From positions 124,001 through 188,000 of the forward strand of contig NZ_JAFCJK010000005.1 of NCBI RefSeq assembly GCF_018131005.1: DNA of 64,000 nt, read 5' to 3'. The stretch's first letter is position 1, and each line of letters opens with the position of its first letter. Origin of the DNA: Bradyrhizobium lablabi (GTDB taxonomy: Bacteria; Pseudomonadota; Alphaproteobacteria; Rhizobiales; Xanthobacteraceae). A program made the position numbers and the translations under genes. This document shows positions 9,331-17,223 of the stretch, piece by piece. The notes beneath the pieces were generated by a model. That model was not told where the DNA came from and did no database searches. It worked only from the letters and a program-made list of their open reading frames with translations.

Positions 9331-9804
9331 CGCCAATAGGCACGGGGCCAGCCTGTAACTCACAAATGGGTGAACTCGATAAGCTCGTGAAATCATTCAC
9401 GTGAGGTCGTGTGCGCAGCGGTAAAATGGCGCTTCAGGAAGCATATCCGTACTGTGGATGAGCCCATGCGGCTCTCTCGACAAGCGAGCGCAAGACGAAC
9501 GATCGACGACCAGAGCTTGAGCATCAAGTTCGTCGCTCCGCCTGTGCGCGTCCGCGGTCTTGGAATGCTGGTCGGCAATCCGACGGCCATCAGGTGGATC
9601 TGGGAGGCAGTGCCGGCCGAATTCGTGGGATCCCGATTCGGCCGGCACCACCTCGCGCATGACATCACGCCGCCGGCACGCCTCGCCCAGCCGCGCACCA
9701 AAATCAGTAGGGTGAGGGCTTACTGACAGCGGCGGCGGAACTGGCGTCACTGCTCGCGCGTGGACGCCAGTCGCACTTCGTTGGACGAGCCGGTAGTCGG
9801 CTGC
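9331..9804. other. Intergenic region between convergent genes
   Basis: 474 bp lie between the stops of the Crp/Fnr gene (plus) and the amidohydrolase (minus). Open frames of about 100 codons exist on both strands, but their translations are low-complexity Arg/Pro-rich and resemble nothing I recognise. The only clear structure is the long inverted repeat at 9610-9648. Confidence 0.4.
9610..9648. repeat. Perfect 13-bp inverted repeat
   Basis: Arms GTGCCGGCCGAAT (9610-9622) and ATTCGGCCGGCAC (9636-9648) are perfectly complementary around a 13-base loop that itself contains the palindrome GGGATCCC. It lies between two convergent genes, which would suit a bidirectional hairpin terminator, but no T-run follows on either side. 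It could also be a remnant end of a mobile element. Confidence 0.6.
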
Positions 9805-10899
9805 CTAAGCCGCAACGCCAAGGAGCCTCGCCGCGGTTTGACCAAGGATGTTCGCCTTGTCGTCATCACTGAGCGACGCGCAGGCGAAGATGTGGTCCAC
9901 CGGCGCCATTTGCCATGGGTAGGGATAGTCGCTTCCCAGCACGAGCTGGCTCGCGCCAACCTGGGCGACGAGATGTCGGATAGCCTCCGGTGTAAACACC
10001 AGCGAGTCGAAATAGATCTGCTTCAGATATTCCGACGGTGCTTTCTCTAGCCGGATGTTGGGGTTGCACCCCTTTGGTCCAACCAGGCAGGCATGATCCG
10101 AGCGGTCGGCGTAGGAGGCCAGATAGCCACCGCCATGCGCCGCGATGACCTTTAGTCGCGGGAAGCGATCGAAGGTGCCCTCGAAGATCAGGTGCGAGAG
10201 TGCAATTGTGGTCTCGAGCGGATTGCCGATCGTGTTGCCAAGCCAGCCGTTGCCGGACAGTCGCTTGTTGAGTTCGGGAACGCCTTGCGGATGGATGAAC
10301 AAGGGGACGCCGAGCTCCTCGGCCTTGGCCCATACCGGATGGAATTTCGAATCAGAGAACTCGATGCCGTTGACGATGCCGCCGATGGCCGCGCCTTTCA
10401 GCCCCTGCTTCTTGACCGCAGTCTCAAGCTCCTGAACGGCGAGATCGGGGGCCTGCAACGTCAGCGAGGCGAAGGCCGCGAAGCGGTCGGGCTTTGAGGC
10501 GCAGAGTTCGGCGAGCTTCTCATTCTGGATCTTGACGATCTGCTCGGCAAGATCGCGATCGCGGTCATACCAAAATGGGTTGATGGACAGCACTTCCATG
10601 TCAACAGCCTGGGAGTCCATTGCGGCGAGGCGTTTGTCGATCTCGATAAAGGCCTCGGGCGCGCCGTTGACCGGCGGCAACTGCAATTTGGCGGCATCGG
10701 CACCAAGCACGGCTCCAGCCTCTCGGAAATGGCAGTGAGAGTGAATGTCGATGGTCTTGATACGCTTGCCGCCAACCCTGACCGGCAACGTCTGGCGCGA
10801 TTGTTGTGCATGCGCCTTGTGCGCAAGGCCGCAGCTACAGAATACGACGCCGGTGGCTGCGGCCGCTCCCGCCTTCAGGAAATTCCTTCGTGTGGTCAT
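9805..10899 (-). CDS. Tat-exported amidohydrolase-2 family protein (ACMSD-like)
   Basis: 364 residues. The N terminus TTRRNFLKAGAAAATGVVF...AHAQ is a twin-arginine signal, so export as a folded metalloprotein is predicted. Metal ligands typical of amidohydrolase_2 are visible: HxH in IDIHSHCHF near residue 52, His in FIHPQGVPEL, His in VIAAHGGGYLASY and Asp in LVLGSDYPYPW. The family includes aminocarboxymuconate-semialdehyde decarboxylase, gamma-resorcylate decarboxylase and related hydrolases, mostly cytoplasmic; a Tat signal on such a protein is less usual. It is the last gene of a minus-strand cluster with a Bug protein, a cyclase-family hydrolase and a TRAP transporter, which suggests degradation of a cyclic or aromatic compound (inferred). 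Confidence 0.85.
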   Translation of the reverse strand: MTTRRNFLKAGAAAATGVVFCSCGLAHKAHAQQSRQTLPVRVGGKRIKTIDIHSHCHFREAGAVLGADAAKLQLPPVNGAPEAFIEIDKRLAAMDSQAVDMEVLSINPFWYDRDRDLAEQIVKIQNEKLAELCASKPDRFAAFASLTLQAPDLAVQELETAVKKQGLKGAAIGGIVNGIEFSDSKFHPVWAKAEELGVPLFIHPQGVPELNKRLSGNGWLGNTIGNPLETTIALSHLIFEGTFDRFPRLKVIAAHGGGYLASYADRSDHACLVGPKGCNPNIRLEKAPSEYLKQIYFDSLVFTPEAIRHLVAQVGASQLVLGSDYPYPWQMAPVDHIFACASLSDDDKANILGQTAARLLGVAA

Positions 10900-10998
10900 G
10901 ACGATTGCCTCCCTGATTTTTGTTGTGAGGGCAGCGTAGGGGTGTGGGGAGCCTCCCGCAAGAGCACACGCTCCGCGTGTCGCGCAACCATGATCTGA

Positions 10999-11994
10999 TC
11001 AGACCGGCTTGATGCCGGCCTTGGTGATGACGTCCCGCCATTTCGGCACTTCGTCCTCGATGCGTTTGCGCATGCCGTCCGGGCCGTTCGCGAGCACTTC
11101 GAACCCATTGTTGCGCAACTGTTCGGCGATCTTCGGCGTCCTCAGGATCTCGATTGATTTCGCCGACAGGATCTCGACAACGGAGGGCGGAGTTCTTGCG
11201 GGCGCAAGGAACCCCTGAAACGTATCGGAGACGAAGTCCGTGTAGCCGAGCTCGATCATGGTCGGCACGTCGGGCAGATCGAACCAGCGGTGAGCTCCCG
11301 TGACAGCCAGAGCCTTCAATGCGCCTTGCTCGACATGCGGATGGGCGGGCGGCAGCGCCGCAAAAGCCACTTGGGTCGTTCCACTCAGGATCGCCTGGAT
11401 AGCCGGTCCGGCACCGGAGAACGGGACATGCGTGATCTCGACGTGGTTCACGATCTTGAACAACTCGCCCGACAAATGCGGTGTCGTTCCGAGACCAGGA
11501 CTGGCATAGTTCAACTCGTTCGGATTGGCCTTCGCGCGTGCGACCAGGTCAGCGACAGAGCTAATTCCAAGCCCTGGATTGACAAGGATCACGTTGGGAG
11601 ACGTGCCGAGCTCTGCGATCGCCGTGAAATCTGTGTAGGGATCGTACGGTATCTTGGCGTAGAGGCCGGGATTGACCACATAGGCGCTCGACGTGATCAA
11701 TAGCGTATAACCGTCCGGCTCAGCGTGGGCGGCAACGCCGATCCCGATATTTCCTCCGCCTCCAGGGCGGTTCTCGACCACGATCGTGCCGCCCAACGCT
11801 TCTCCGAGATGGGTACCGAGAATGCGGGCCATGATGTCGGTCGGTCCGCCCGGCGCGAAAGGAACGATGATCTTAATGGGACGTTCAGGATAGCCGGCGG
11901 CGCCGGCCTTCTTCGCCAGACTCAACATCGCCAACGCGGCGCCTCCGCTCAGTATCGCGCGGCGTGAGGGGAGGGCTGCTCTGGTGTCCGTCAT
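10999..11994 (-). CDS. Bug/TctC-family periplasmic binding protein
   Basis: 331 residues from ATG at 11994 (MTDTRAALPSRRAILSGGAA), chosen because GGAGG sits 6 bases upstream; a longer frame exists to 12021. A Tat-like RR signal precedes AAGYPERPIKIIVPFAPGGP, the canonical Bug opening with the intact PFAPGGPTD ligand loop. Later landmarks include ENRPGGGGNIG, PDGYTLLI and HVPFSGAGPAIQAILSG. No TctA/TctB genes are adjacent; the neighbours are an amidohydrolase and a cyclase-family hydrolase, so it may bind their substrate or act as a sensor. The role is inferred. Confidence 0.88.
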   Translation of the reverse strand: MTDTRAALPSRRAILSGGAALAMLSLAKKAGAAGYPERPIKIIVPFAPGGPTDIMARILGTHLGEALGGTIVVENRPGGGGNIGIGVAAHAEPDGYTLLITSSAYVVNPGLYAKIPYDPYTDFTAIAELGTSPNVILVNPGLGISSVADLVARAKANPNELNYASPGLGTTPHLSGELFKIVNHVEITHVPFSGAGPAIQAILSGTTQVAFAALPPAHPHVEQGALKALAVTGAHRWFDLPDVPTMIELGYTDFVSDTFQGFLAPARTPPSVVEILSAKSIEILRTPKIAEQLRNNGFEVLANGPDGMRKRIEDEVPKWRDVITKAGIKPV

Positions 11995-12017
11995 CAAGTT
12001 CCTCCGATCGCTGCGAG

Positions 12018-12704
12018 TCACAAATCGAACACGGCGACGGCGCGAATTGGCGATGCCGTTCCGTCACGCCATTTCATCGGAAGGCCGATGAAAGTGAACC
12101 GGCCCTGGTCAAGCAATGCCTCCAGATTGCACAAGCTCTCGATATGGGTGATGTCGAGGTCGAGGCAGGCCTTGTGAACCAGCAGGTTCACGTCGCTGTC
12201 GGGACCCGGCCGCATCGAATCGATGCCGAAATGCACGATGCCCTGTCGCGCCAGCCATTCGGTGGCCGCGACATTCACTCCGGAATTGTCGGTCGAATAT
12301 TCCTTGCGCGGAAAAGTGCGGGCATGATGGCCCGTACAGAGCAAGACGGTGCCGCCCTTTGGCACTGACACGCCGGCAGCCTTCAGGGCCGTTTCGAGAT
12401 CGGAGGGTGTGATCTCGGCGCGCTGCGGAATGTGGCGCAGGTCGAGACAGATGCCGGGTACAATGCACTTTTCCAGCGGATATTCGTTGATCGGGATGCC
12501 ACTCGGGCCGAAATGCCGGGGAGCATCGATGTGCGTACCGCCGTGGTCTGGCATCGAGATAAACATTGATGCCAACCCGTACACATTTCGCGATTCGACG
12601 AAGGCCTCTTCGTGACTCTTCCACGTTCCATGCATGATCGGTGGATGGCCGGGATAGCTCGGGGTACGGTGATAGAGTTCTCGGCTGAGGTCGACGATCC
12701 TCAC
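12018..12704 (-). CDS. Cyclase-family (kynurenine formamidase-like) hydrolase
   Basis: 228 residues from a GTG start at 12704 (VRIVDLSRELYHRTPSYPGH). AAGAAAGGG upstream and the family-typical DLS opening support this start; the frame continues to an ATG at 12755. The metal-binding signature HGGTHIDAPRHFG near residue 57 matches PF04199 (HxGTHxDxPxHF), which binds Zn or Mn and hydrolyses amides, formamides or cyclic compounds. A second His/Glu-containing part (LLCTGHHARTFPRKEY) is also typical. Its place between a Bug protein and a TRAP transporter suggests it opens or hydrolyses the imported compound. Confidence 0.85.
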   Translation of the reverse strand: MRIVDLSRELYHRTPSYPGHPPIMHGTWKSHEEAFVESRNVYGLASMFISMPDHGGTHIDAPRHFGPSGIPINEYPLEKCIVPGICLDLRHIPQRAEITPSDLETALKAAGVSVPKGGTVLLCTGHHARTFPRKEYSTDNSGVNVAATEWLARQGIVHFGIDSMRPGPDSDVNLLVHKACLDLDITHIESLCNLEALLDQGRFTFIGLPMKWRDGTASPIRAVAVFDL

Positions 12705-12791
12705 TGTGGGTGCCCTTTCTTGACGGAGCCGGCGCGGATGCGCTTCTGTCGGCAATGCTGACGCGTTTACCGGCGTTCCGCAAGATGGATG

Positions 12792-14087
12792 TCAGTGCAG
12801 GATTTGAAGCTGGCGCGGCAGCCACAGCGAAATTTCCGGCAAGTAGGTGACGCACATCAAGACAAAGAACATCACCGCATAGAACGGCCAGATCTTGCGC
12901 ATCACTTGCTCGATCGTGACCTTCCCCACGGCGCAGCCGACAAACAGAATCGCGCCGACCGGCGGATGGCACAGGCCGATGCCGAGATTTAGCAGCATGA
13001 TCATTCCAAAATGAACCGGATCGACGCCGAAATTCTTCATCACCGGCAGCAGAATCGGTGTCGCGATCAGGATCGAGGGGGCCATGTCGACGAGAGTGCC
13101 GAGCACAAGCAGGAGTATATTGATCAGGAAAAGGATGACGTATTTGTTATCCGAGATCGACAGGAAGAACGCCGTCATCTTCGCCGGCATCTGGGTCAGC
13201 GCCATGATGTAGCCGACGCTGGAGGCGCAGGCGATCAGCGTCATCACCATCGCAACCGTCCGCAGCGTGCGATGCAAGAGCACGGGGAGGTCGCGCCACC
13301 GATAGTCGCGGTAGATGAACATCGTCACGAGGAACGCCCAGATGCAGGCGACGGCGCCGGCCTCGATTGCGGTGAAGATGCCGCCCAGAATGCCGCCGAG
13401 GATGATAACCAGCGTGATCAGTCCCCAGGCCGCATCGATCGTAATCCGTATTGCATCCTTGGCAGGCACCATTTGGCCATGTGGGTGTCTCTCGCGGTAG
13501 GCGACGGCGAGGCACAGGATGATTAGCGCGAAACCAAGCAAGAGGCCGGGGAATACCCCCGCCATGAACAGCGCGCTGATCGAGATGGTCCCGCCGGTGG
13601 CGAGCGAATACAGCACCGCGTTGTGGCTCGGCGGCACCAGCAGCGCCTGAACTGACGAGGTGATCGTCAGGTTGGTAGCAAATACGCGCGGATAGCCGTT
13701 CTTTTCCATCTGCGGGATCATCACTGAGCCGATCGCGGACGTATCGGCGACCGCCGAGCCGGAAATGCCGCTCAGGAAGGTCGTCGCCAGCACGTTGACG
13801 ATCGAAAGTCCGCCGCGCAGGCGGGTGAAGCCGACCAACACATCCGCGAACGCGACGAGCCGTCGTGCCATGCCACCCTCCGCCATGATCGCGCCGGCCA
13901 GGACGAAGAACGGGATCGTCAGCATCGCCACCTTGCTTACGCCGTCTGAGATCTTCAGCATCACGGCTTCGAGGGGAATGCCGATCGACAGGGCGCCTGC
14001 GATGGCCGCCATGGCGAGGGAGTAGGCGATCGGCATGCCGATCAGGAAACAGATCAGCATCGTCGCGAGCAGAATGAAGATGTCCAT
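12792..14087 (-). CDS. TRAP transporter large permease (DctM family)
   Basis: 431 residues, about 12 membrane segments. The N terminus (MDIFILLATMLICFLIGMPIAYSLA) and LSGISGSAVADTSAIGSVMIP near residue 110 are hallmarks of DctM. The C-terminal part has GTLVDMAPSILIATPILLPV, the usual second conserved motif, followed by HFGMIMLLNLGIGLCHPPVG. It is the sodium-coupled transport subunit and works with the small permease (14103-14615) and the binding protein (14631-15656) encoded immediately upstream. The substrate is probably an organic acid. Confidence 0.93.
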   Translation of the reverse strand: MDIFILLATMLICFLIGMPIAYSLAMAAIAGALSIGIPLEAVMLKISDGVSKVAMLTIPFFVLAGAIMAEGGMARRLVAFADVLVGFTRLRGGLSIVNVLATTFLSGISGSAVADTSAIGSVMIPQMEKNGYPRVFATNLTITSSVQALLVPPSHNAVLYSLATGGTISISALFMAGVFPGLLLGFALIILCLAVAYRERHPHGQMVPAKDAIRITIDAAWGLITLVIILGGILGGIFTAIEAGAVACIWAFLVTMFIYRDYRWRDLPVLLHRTLRTVAMVMTLIACASSVGYIMALTQMPAKMTAFFLSISDNKYVILFLINILLLVLGTLVDMAPSILIATPILLPVMKNFGVDPVHFGMIMLLNLGIGLCHPPVGAILFVGCAVGKVTIEQVMRKIWPFYAVMFFVLMCVTYLPEISLWLPRQLQILH

Positions 14088-14102
14088 GATGGGTGCTCGC
14101 GA

Positions 14103-14615
14103 TCAGTCGACGGCCATGTCCCGGTGCTGCCCGATCGGATCGGGTGGCGGGCCAAGGAAGACCCGCTCGATGATGAACAGCAGCAGGCACGCGCCGCCGA
14201 TCGGAATCGGCAGATAGGTGACACCAACGGAGAGGAACGGGAAATCGGCGATCGTATTGTGCCAGGTCACGTCGACAAGGCGCCAGCCCCAGATAATCAT
14301 GAAGAGCGCGATCAGTCCCATCAGGAGCTGGACCACCAGATCGGCGAGAAGCCGGAGCGGATCCGGCAGCCTGTTGGCGAAATAGGCGATGTTCATGTGC
14401 AGGTTAAGCCGATAGCCGGCTGCTGCGCCGATGAAGGTGACAACGATGGTGAGCAGAACTGCGAGGGGTTCGGGCCATGATGCGGCGCTGTTCAGCACGT
14501 AGCGTGTGAACACTGCCCAAGGAATCACAGCTGAGATCAGTACCAGCGCAACGCAGCCGGTGCCGACGCACGCCAGATACAAAACGTCCATCGCTCGGCG
14601 GAATGATGCGGCCAT
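14103..14615 (-). CDS. TRAP transporter small permease (DctQ family)
   Basis: 170 residues with four hydrophobic segments and the DctQ-type conserved stretch FTRYVLNSAASWPEPLAVLL near residue 35. A short spacing (15 bp) to the binding-protein gene upstream and to the large permease downstream supports one transcript. It forms the membrane complex with DctM. No unusual feature. Confidence 0.9.
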   Translation of the reverse strand: MAASFRRAMDVLYLACVGTGCVALVLISAVIPWAVFTRYVLNSAASWPEPLAVLLTIVVTFIGAAAGYRLNLHMNIAYFANRLPDPLRLLADLVVQLLMGLIALFMIIWGWRLVDVTWHNTIADFPFLSVGVTYLPIPIGGACLLLFIIERVFLGPPPDPIGQHRDMAVD

Positions 14616-14630
14616 TTCCTGTTTCCTCGG

Positions 14631-15656
14631 TCAGGCGGACTGAATGCGCCTGATCATGTCCTGGTATTTCGGGCCATATTTGTCCCATACCGGCTTGACG
14701 GCGTTCTGGAACGGTGACTTGTCGGCAATCTCGACGATCTCGCAGCCGGCCGCCTTGGCCTTCTCCATCGCCTGCTGCTCGTACTTGTTCCAGAGCTCGC
14801 GCTCCTCCATCTGTGCCTCGCGCGCAAACTTCTTGATCAGTGTCTGATCGTCGGGGGAGAGGGCGCTCCAGGCTCTCTTTGAGAAGACCAGCACTTCGGG
14901 AACGATGAGGTGTTCAGTGAGCGAGAAATGCTTCGCAGCCGTATAATGATTGCTGAACACATAGCTGGGCGGATTATTTTCGGCGCCGTCGATCACGCCG
15001 GTCTGCAAGGCGCTGAACACCTGGTCGTAACCCATCGCGACGCCATTGCCGCCGAGCGCGTTCATCATGTCGATGAAAATCGGGTTGCCGATCACGCGGA
15101 ACTTCAGGCCCTTGATGTCCTGGATCGATTTGATCGTCCGCTTGGTGTTGTAGAGGCTGCGTGCGCCCGAATTCATCCAGCACAACGCAACCAGGCCAGC
15201 GTTGCCATGGGCGGTGATCTTGTCGAGCAATTCCTGGCCGATCGGCCCATCCATGATCTTTTCCGCATGCGGCATGTTCTTGAACAGAAATGGCATGTTG
15301 ACGACGTTGATGTCATCGACGATCGGGCCAACAGCTCCTGCGCTGACGCGCAACATCTGGATGGCGCCAATCTGGGTCTGCTCGATCGTCTCTTTCTCGC
15401 CGCCAAGTTGCATCGAAGGGAACATCTGTATCGACAAGCGGCCGTTGGTCGCGGCCTCAAGCTTCTTGCCGAGGTTCTCGGTTGCCACCACGGTCGGGTA
15501 GCCGGGAGGCTGCACGTCGGATGCTTTGAATACGACTTTAGATTGGGCGCCGGCCGGCGACATTGACGCCATGGCTGCTGCACCGAGGCCGGCACCCATT
15601 TTGATGAAGTCGCGCCGGCCGAAACCCCCAACGCGCGATTGAAGTGCTTTGTTCAT
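14631..15656 (-). CDS. TRAP transporter substrate-binding protein (DctP family)
   Basis: 341 residues. The signal is Tat-like (GFGRRDFIKMGAGLGAAAMA, cleavage near PAGAQ). The mature part begins KVVFKASDVQPPGYPTVVAT. DctP landmarks include FPSMQLGGEKETIEQTQIG, MPFLFKNMPHAEKIMDG and the ligand-Arg region GLKFRVIGNPIFIDMMNALG. It is the first gene of the TRAP set and receives an organic acid in the periplasm. The GntR/FCD gene immediately upstream (52-bp gap) probably controls it. Confidence 0.92.
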   Translation of the reverse strand: MNKALQSRVGGFGRRDFIKMGAGLGAAAMASMSPAGAQSKVVFKASDVQPPGYPTVVATENLGKKLEAATNGRLSIQMFPSMQLGGEKETIEQTQIGAIQMLRVSAGAVGPIVDDINVVNMPFLFKNMPHAEKIMDGPIGQELLDKITAHGNAGLVALCWMNSGARSLYNTKRTIKSIQDIKGLKFRVIGNPIFIDMMNALGGNGVAMGYDQVFSALQTGVIDGAENNPPSYVFSNHYTAAKHFSLTEHLIVPEVLVFSKRAWSALSPDDQTLIKKFAREAQMEERELWNKYEQQAMEKAKAAGCEIVEIADKSPFQNAVKPVWDKYGPKYQDMIRRIQSA

Positions 15657-15708
15657 GTCGTTTCCTTCCCTGCATTAGCGTCCGTTGTTCGGCCGCGGTT
15701 ATTGTGAG

Positions 15709-16449
15709 CTATTTGGGTTGATCGAAGAACTCTGGATTGTTGTGCCGCGTGGCCGAGATGTCGGCCTGGAGGCGGTCAAGGTGTCGGGCCATCGCAATCC
15801 CGGCTGCGGCCGCGTCGCGGGCTTCGATCGCGGCCATAATGACCTCGTGCTCAGCGATCACCTCGGCCATCCGCCCTCGTTGTGGCAGGGTGAGGCGGCG
15901 GAAGCGATCGACATGCACCTTTACCTGAAGGATCAGTTTCCAGATGCCCGGATGCCCGGCAATATCGGCGATAGTGCCGTGAAAGGCTTCATCGGCCCGA
16001 TGGAATGCGTCGCGATCTCCCGCGGCGTCGGCTTCACGCTGGCGCTCGAGTATCGACTGTAGGTTGAGGATCTGACTAGCGGTGGCGCGCTCGGTCGCCA
16101 TGCGCGTCGTGGTTTCTTCCAGGGAGCGTCGGACGATGATGGCCTCGGGAAGCGCGGTCAGTGGGATCCGCGAGACGAAGATGCCGGATTGCGGGAAAAT
16201 CTCGACCAGGCCTTCGTCTGATAATTTCAGGATTGCCTCGCGCACCGGCGTGCGGCTGACACCGTAGGAAAGCGCGATTTCGGCTTCCGAGATCGCGTCA
16301 CCTGGTTGGCGTTGCAGCGAAACGAGCTCGGCGCGCAGGTCTGCATAGATGCGCGCAGCCGCAGTCGCGGTGCGAGGCCGGCCGGTCCGCCGGTATCCGC
16401 CGGAGGCGCGGCTCTTGATTGGAAGCGCTTTCGGTGCTCGCGCAGGCAT
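15709..16449 (-). CDS. GntR-family regulator, FadR/FCD subfamily
   Basis: 246 residues. After a basic N-terminal extension, the winged helix runs from about residue 30 to 95 (GDAISEAEIALSYGVSRTPV is the helix-turn-helix, followed by REAILKLSDEGLVEI). A C-terminal all-helical FCD domain (about residues 110-235) keeps the metal-binding Asp/His pattern (RADEAFHGTIADIAGHPG, IAEHEVIMAAIEARD, AMARHLDRL). Such proteins respond to organic acids and usually repress the adjacent catabolic operon, here the TRAP/cyclase/amidohydrolase cluster in the same orientation. An AT-rich inverted repeat just upstream of its start could be the autoregulatory site. Confidence 0.9.
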   Translation of the reverse strand: MPARAPKALPIKSRASGGYRRTGRPRTATAAARIYADLRAELVSLQRQPGDAISEAEIALSYGVSRTPVREAILKLSDEGLVEIFPQSGIFVSRIPLTALPEAIIVRRSLEETTTRMATERATASQILNLQSILERQREADAAGDRDAFHRADEAFHGTIADIAGHPGIWKLILQVKVHVDRFRRLTLPQRGRMAEVIAEHEVIMAAIEARDAAAAGIAMARHLDRLQADISATRHNNPEFFDQPK

Positions 16450-16464
16450 TCGTGCTCCAAGCTG

Positions 16465-16478
16465 ATATATTAGTATAT
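16465..16478. promoter_or_regulatory. AT-rich inverted repeat upstream of the GntR gene (possible operator)
   Basis: ATATATTAGTATAT has 5-bp arms around TTAG and lies about 15 bases upstream of the GntR start in an otherwise GC-rich region. Position and composition fit an operator or a -10 region; short arms make this tentative. Confidence 0.3.
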
Positions 16479-16515
16479 GAGTCGGGCATCGAACGCAAAC
16501 CCTGTTCGCGGTGGG

Positions 16516-17223
16516 CTATTTCGGGTTGGCAACGAAGCCTGCCCGGCGGCGCAGTTCCAGTGTGCGGCTCGACGTCAACAGAGCAATCAGCCATCGTGCT
16601 TGAGGCGCCGCAGCCGCCAGCGTCGTAACGGCGGCCGTGTAGGTGGTCGCTAGGTCGCACCCTGATGGCAGCGCTCCCGACAATACCACGCCGTCTGTGG
16701 TGATGATCTCGGTCGCCTGGGTGCAGCCGATCGGCCGCCGTGCATCGCTTGCCGCGAGATGACGCATCGCGGTTGCGCCGTTCGGAAAAATCCACAGCCG
16801 GTCTTCGACTTTGCCAGCGATGCCGAGTTGGGTGAGCACTTTGGCAACGTGAATGCCAGCGGTCGAAGCCTTGGTGTCAGGTACGAAGATCGCGTCGGAG
16901 GCGAGCAATGCATCGCGCAGGCTGGCGACGTCGGTGGCGCGCACCAGCGGATCGCCAGCGCGGACGGCGAGGGAGGTCTCGACCAGGCCAATATCCGCAA
17001 TCGAATTGCCCACAGTCAGTCCCTCGTCGGCAAGCTTGGCCACCAATGCCGCGGTGAAGATGACGATGTCGGTTGGCACGCCCGCGCGCAGCTTGTCCGC
17101 CATGGCGCCGACCGCACCAAATTCGCCGGCGATGTCGAAGCCGGTTTCGGCCTTGAGGGCCGGCGCGAGACTAGTCACCAGCCCCTGCGCTGCGCCACCG
17201 CTCAATATATTAAGGCTCGTCAT
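16516..17223 (-). CDS. ModA-like substrate-binding-domain protein without signal peptide
   Basis: 235 residues from ATG at 17223 (MTSLNILSGGAAQGLVTSLA), whose ATGA overlaps the stop of the molybdenum hydroxylase gene upstream. The fold markers of a molybdate/sulfate-type type II binding protein are present: LNILSGGAAQGL, AVGAMADKLRAGVPTDIVIF, LAVRAGDPLVRATD and SDAIFVPDTKASTAGIHVAK. The protein starts directly at the first strand with no signal or lipoprotein segment, so a cytoplasmic location is predicted. No ModB/ModC is present. Translational coupling to a molybdoenzyme suggests a role with its substrate or with cofactor assembly, but neither is shown. Confidence 0.8.
   Translation of the reverse strand: MTSLNILSGGAAQGLVTSLAPALKAETGFDIAGEFGAVGAMADKLRAGVPTDIVIFTAALVAKLADEGLTVGNSIADIGLVETSLAVRAGDPLVRATDVASLRDALLASDAIFVPDTKASTAGIHVAKVLTQLGIAGKVEDRLWIFPNGATAMRHLAASDARRPIGCTQATEIITTDGVVLSGALPSGCDLATTYTAAVTTLAAAAPQARWLIALLTSSRTLELRRRAGFVANPK

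Noticed and set aside
9397..9750. Open frames of about 105-117 codons on both strands between the Crp/Fnr and amidohydrolase genes
   Set aside because: No ribosome site, Arg/Pro-rich translation, and a strong inverted repeat inside; no similarity to transposases could be supported.
16465..16478. Reading the AT-rich repeat as a definite GntR operator
   Set aside because: Arms are only 5 bp and the sequence could equally be a -10 region; kept only as a low-confidence feature.
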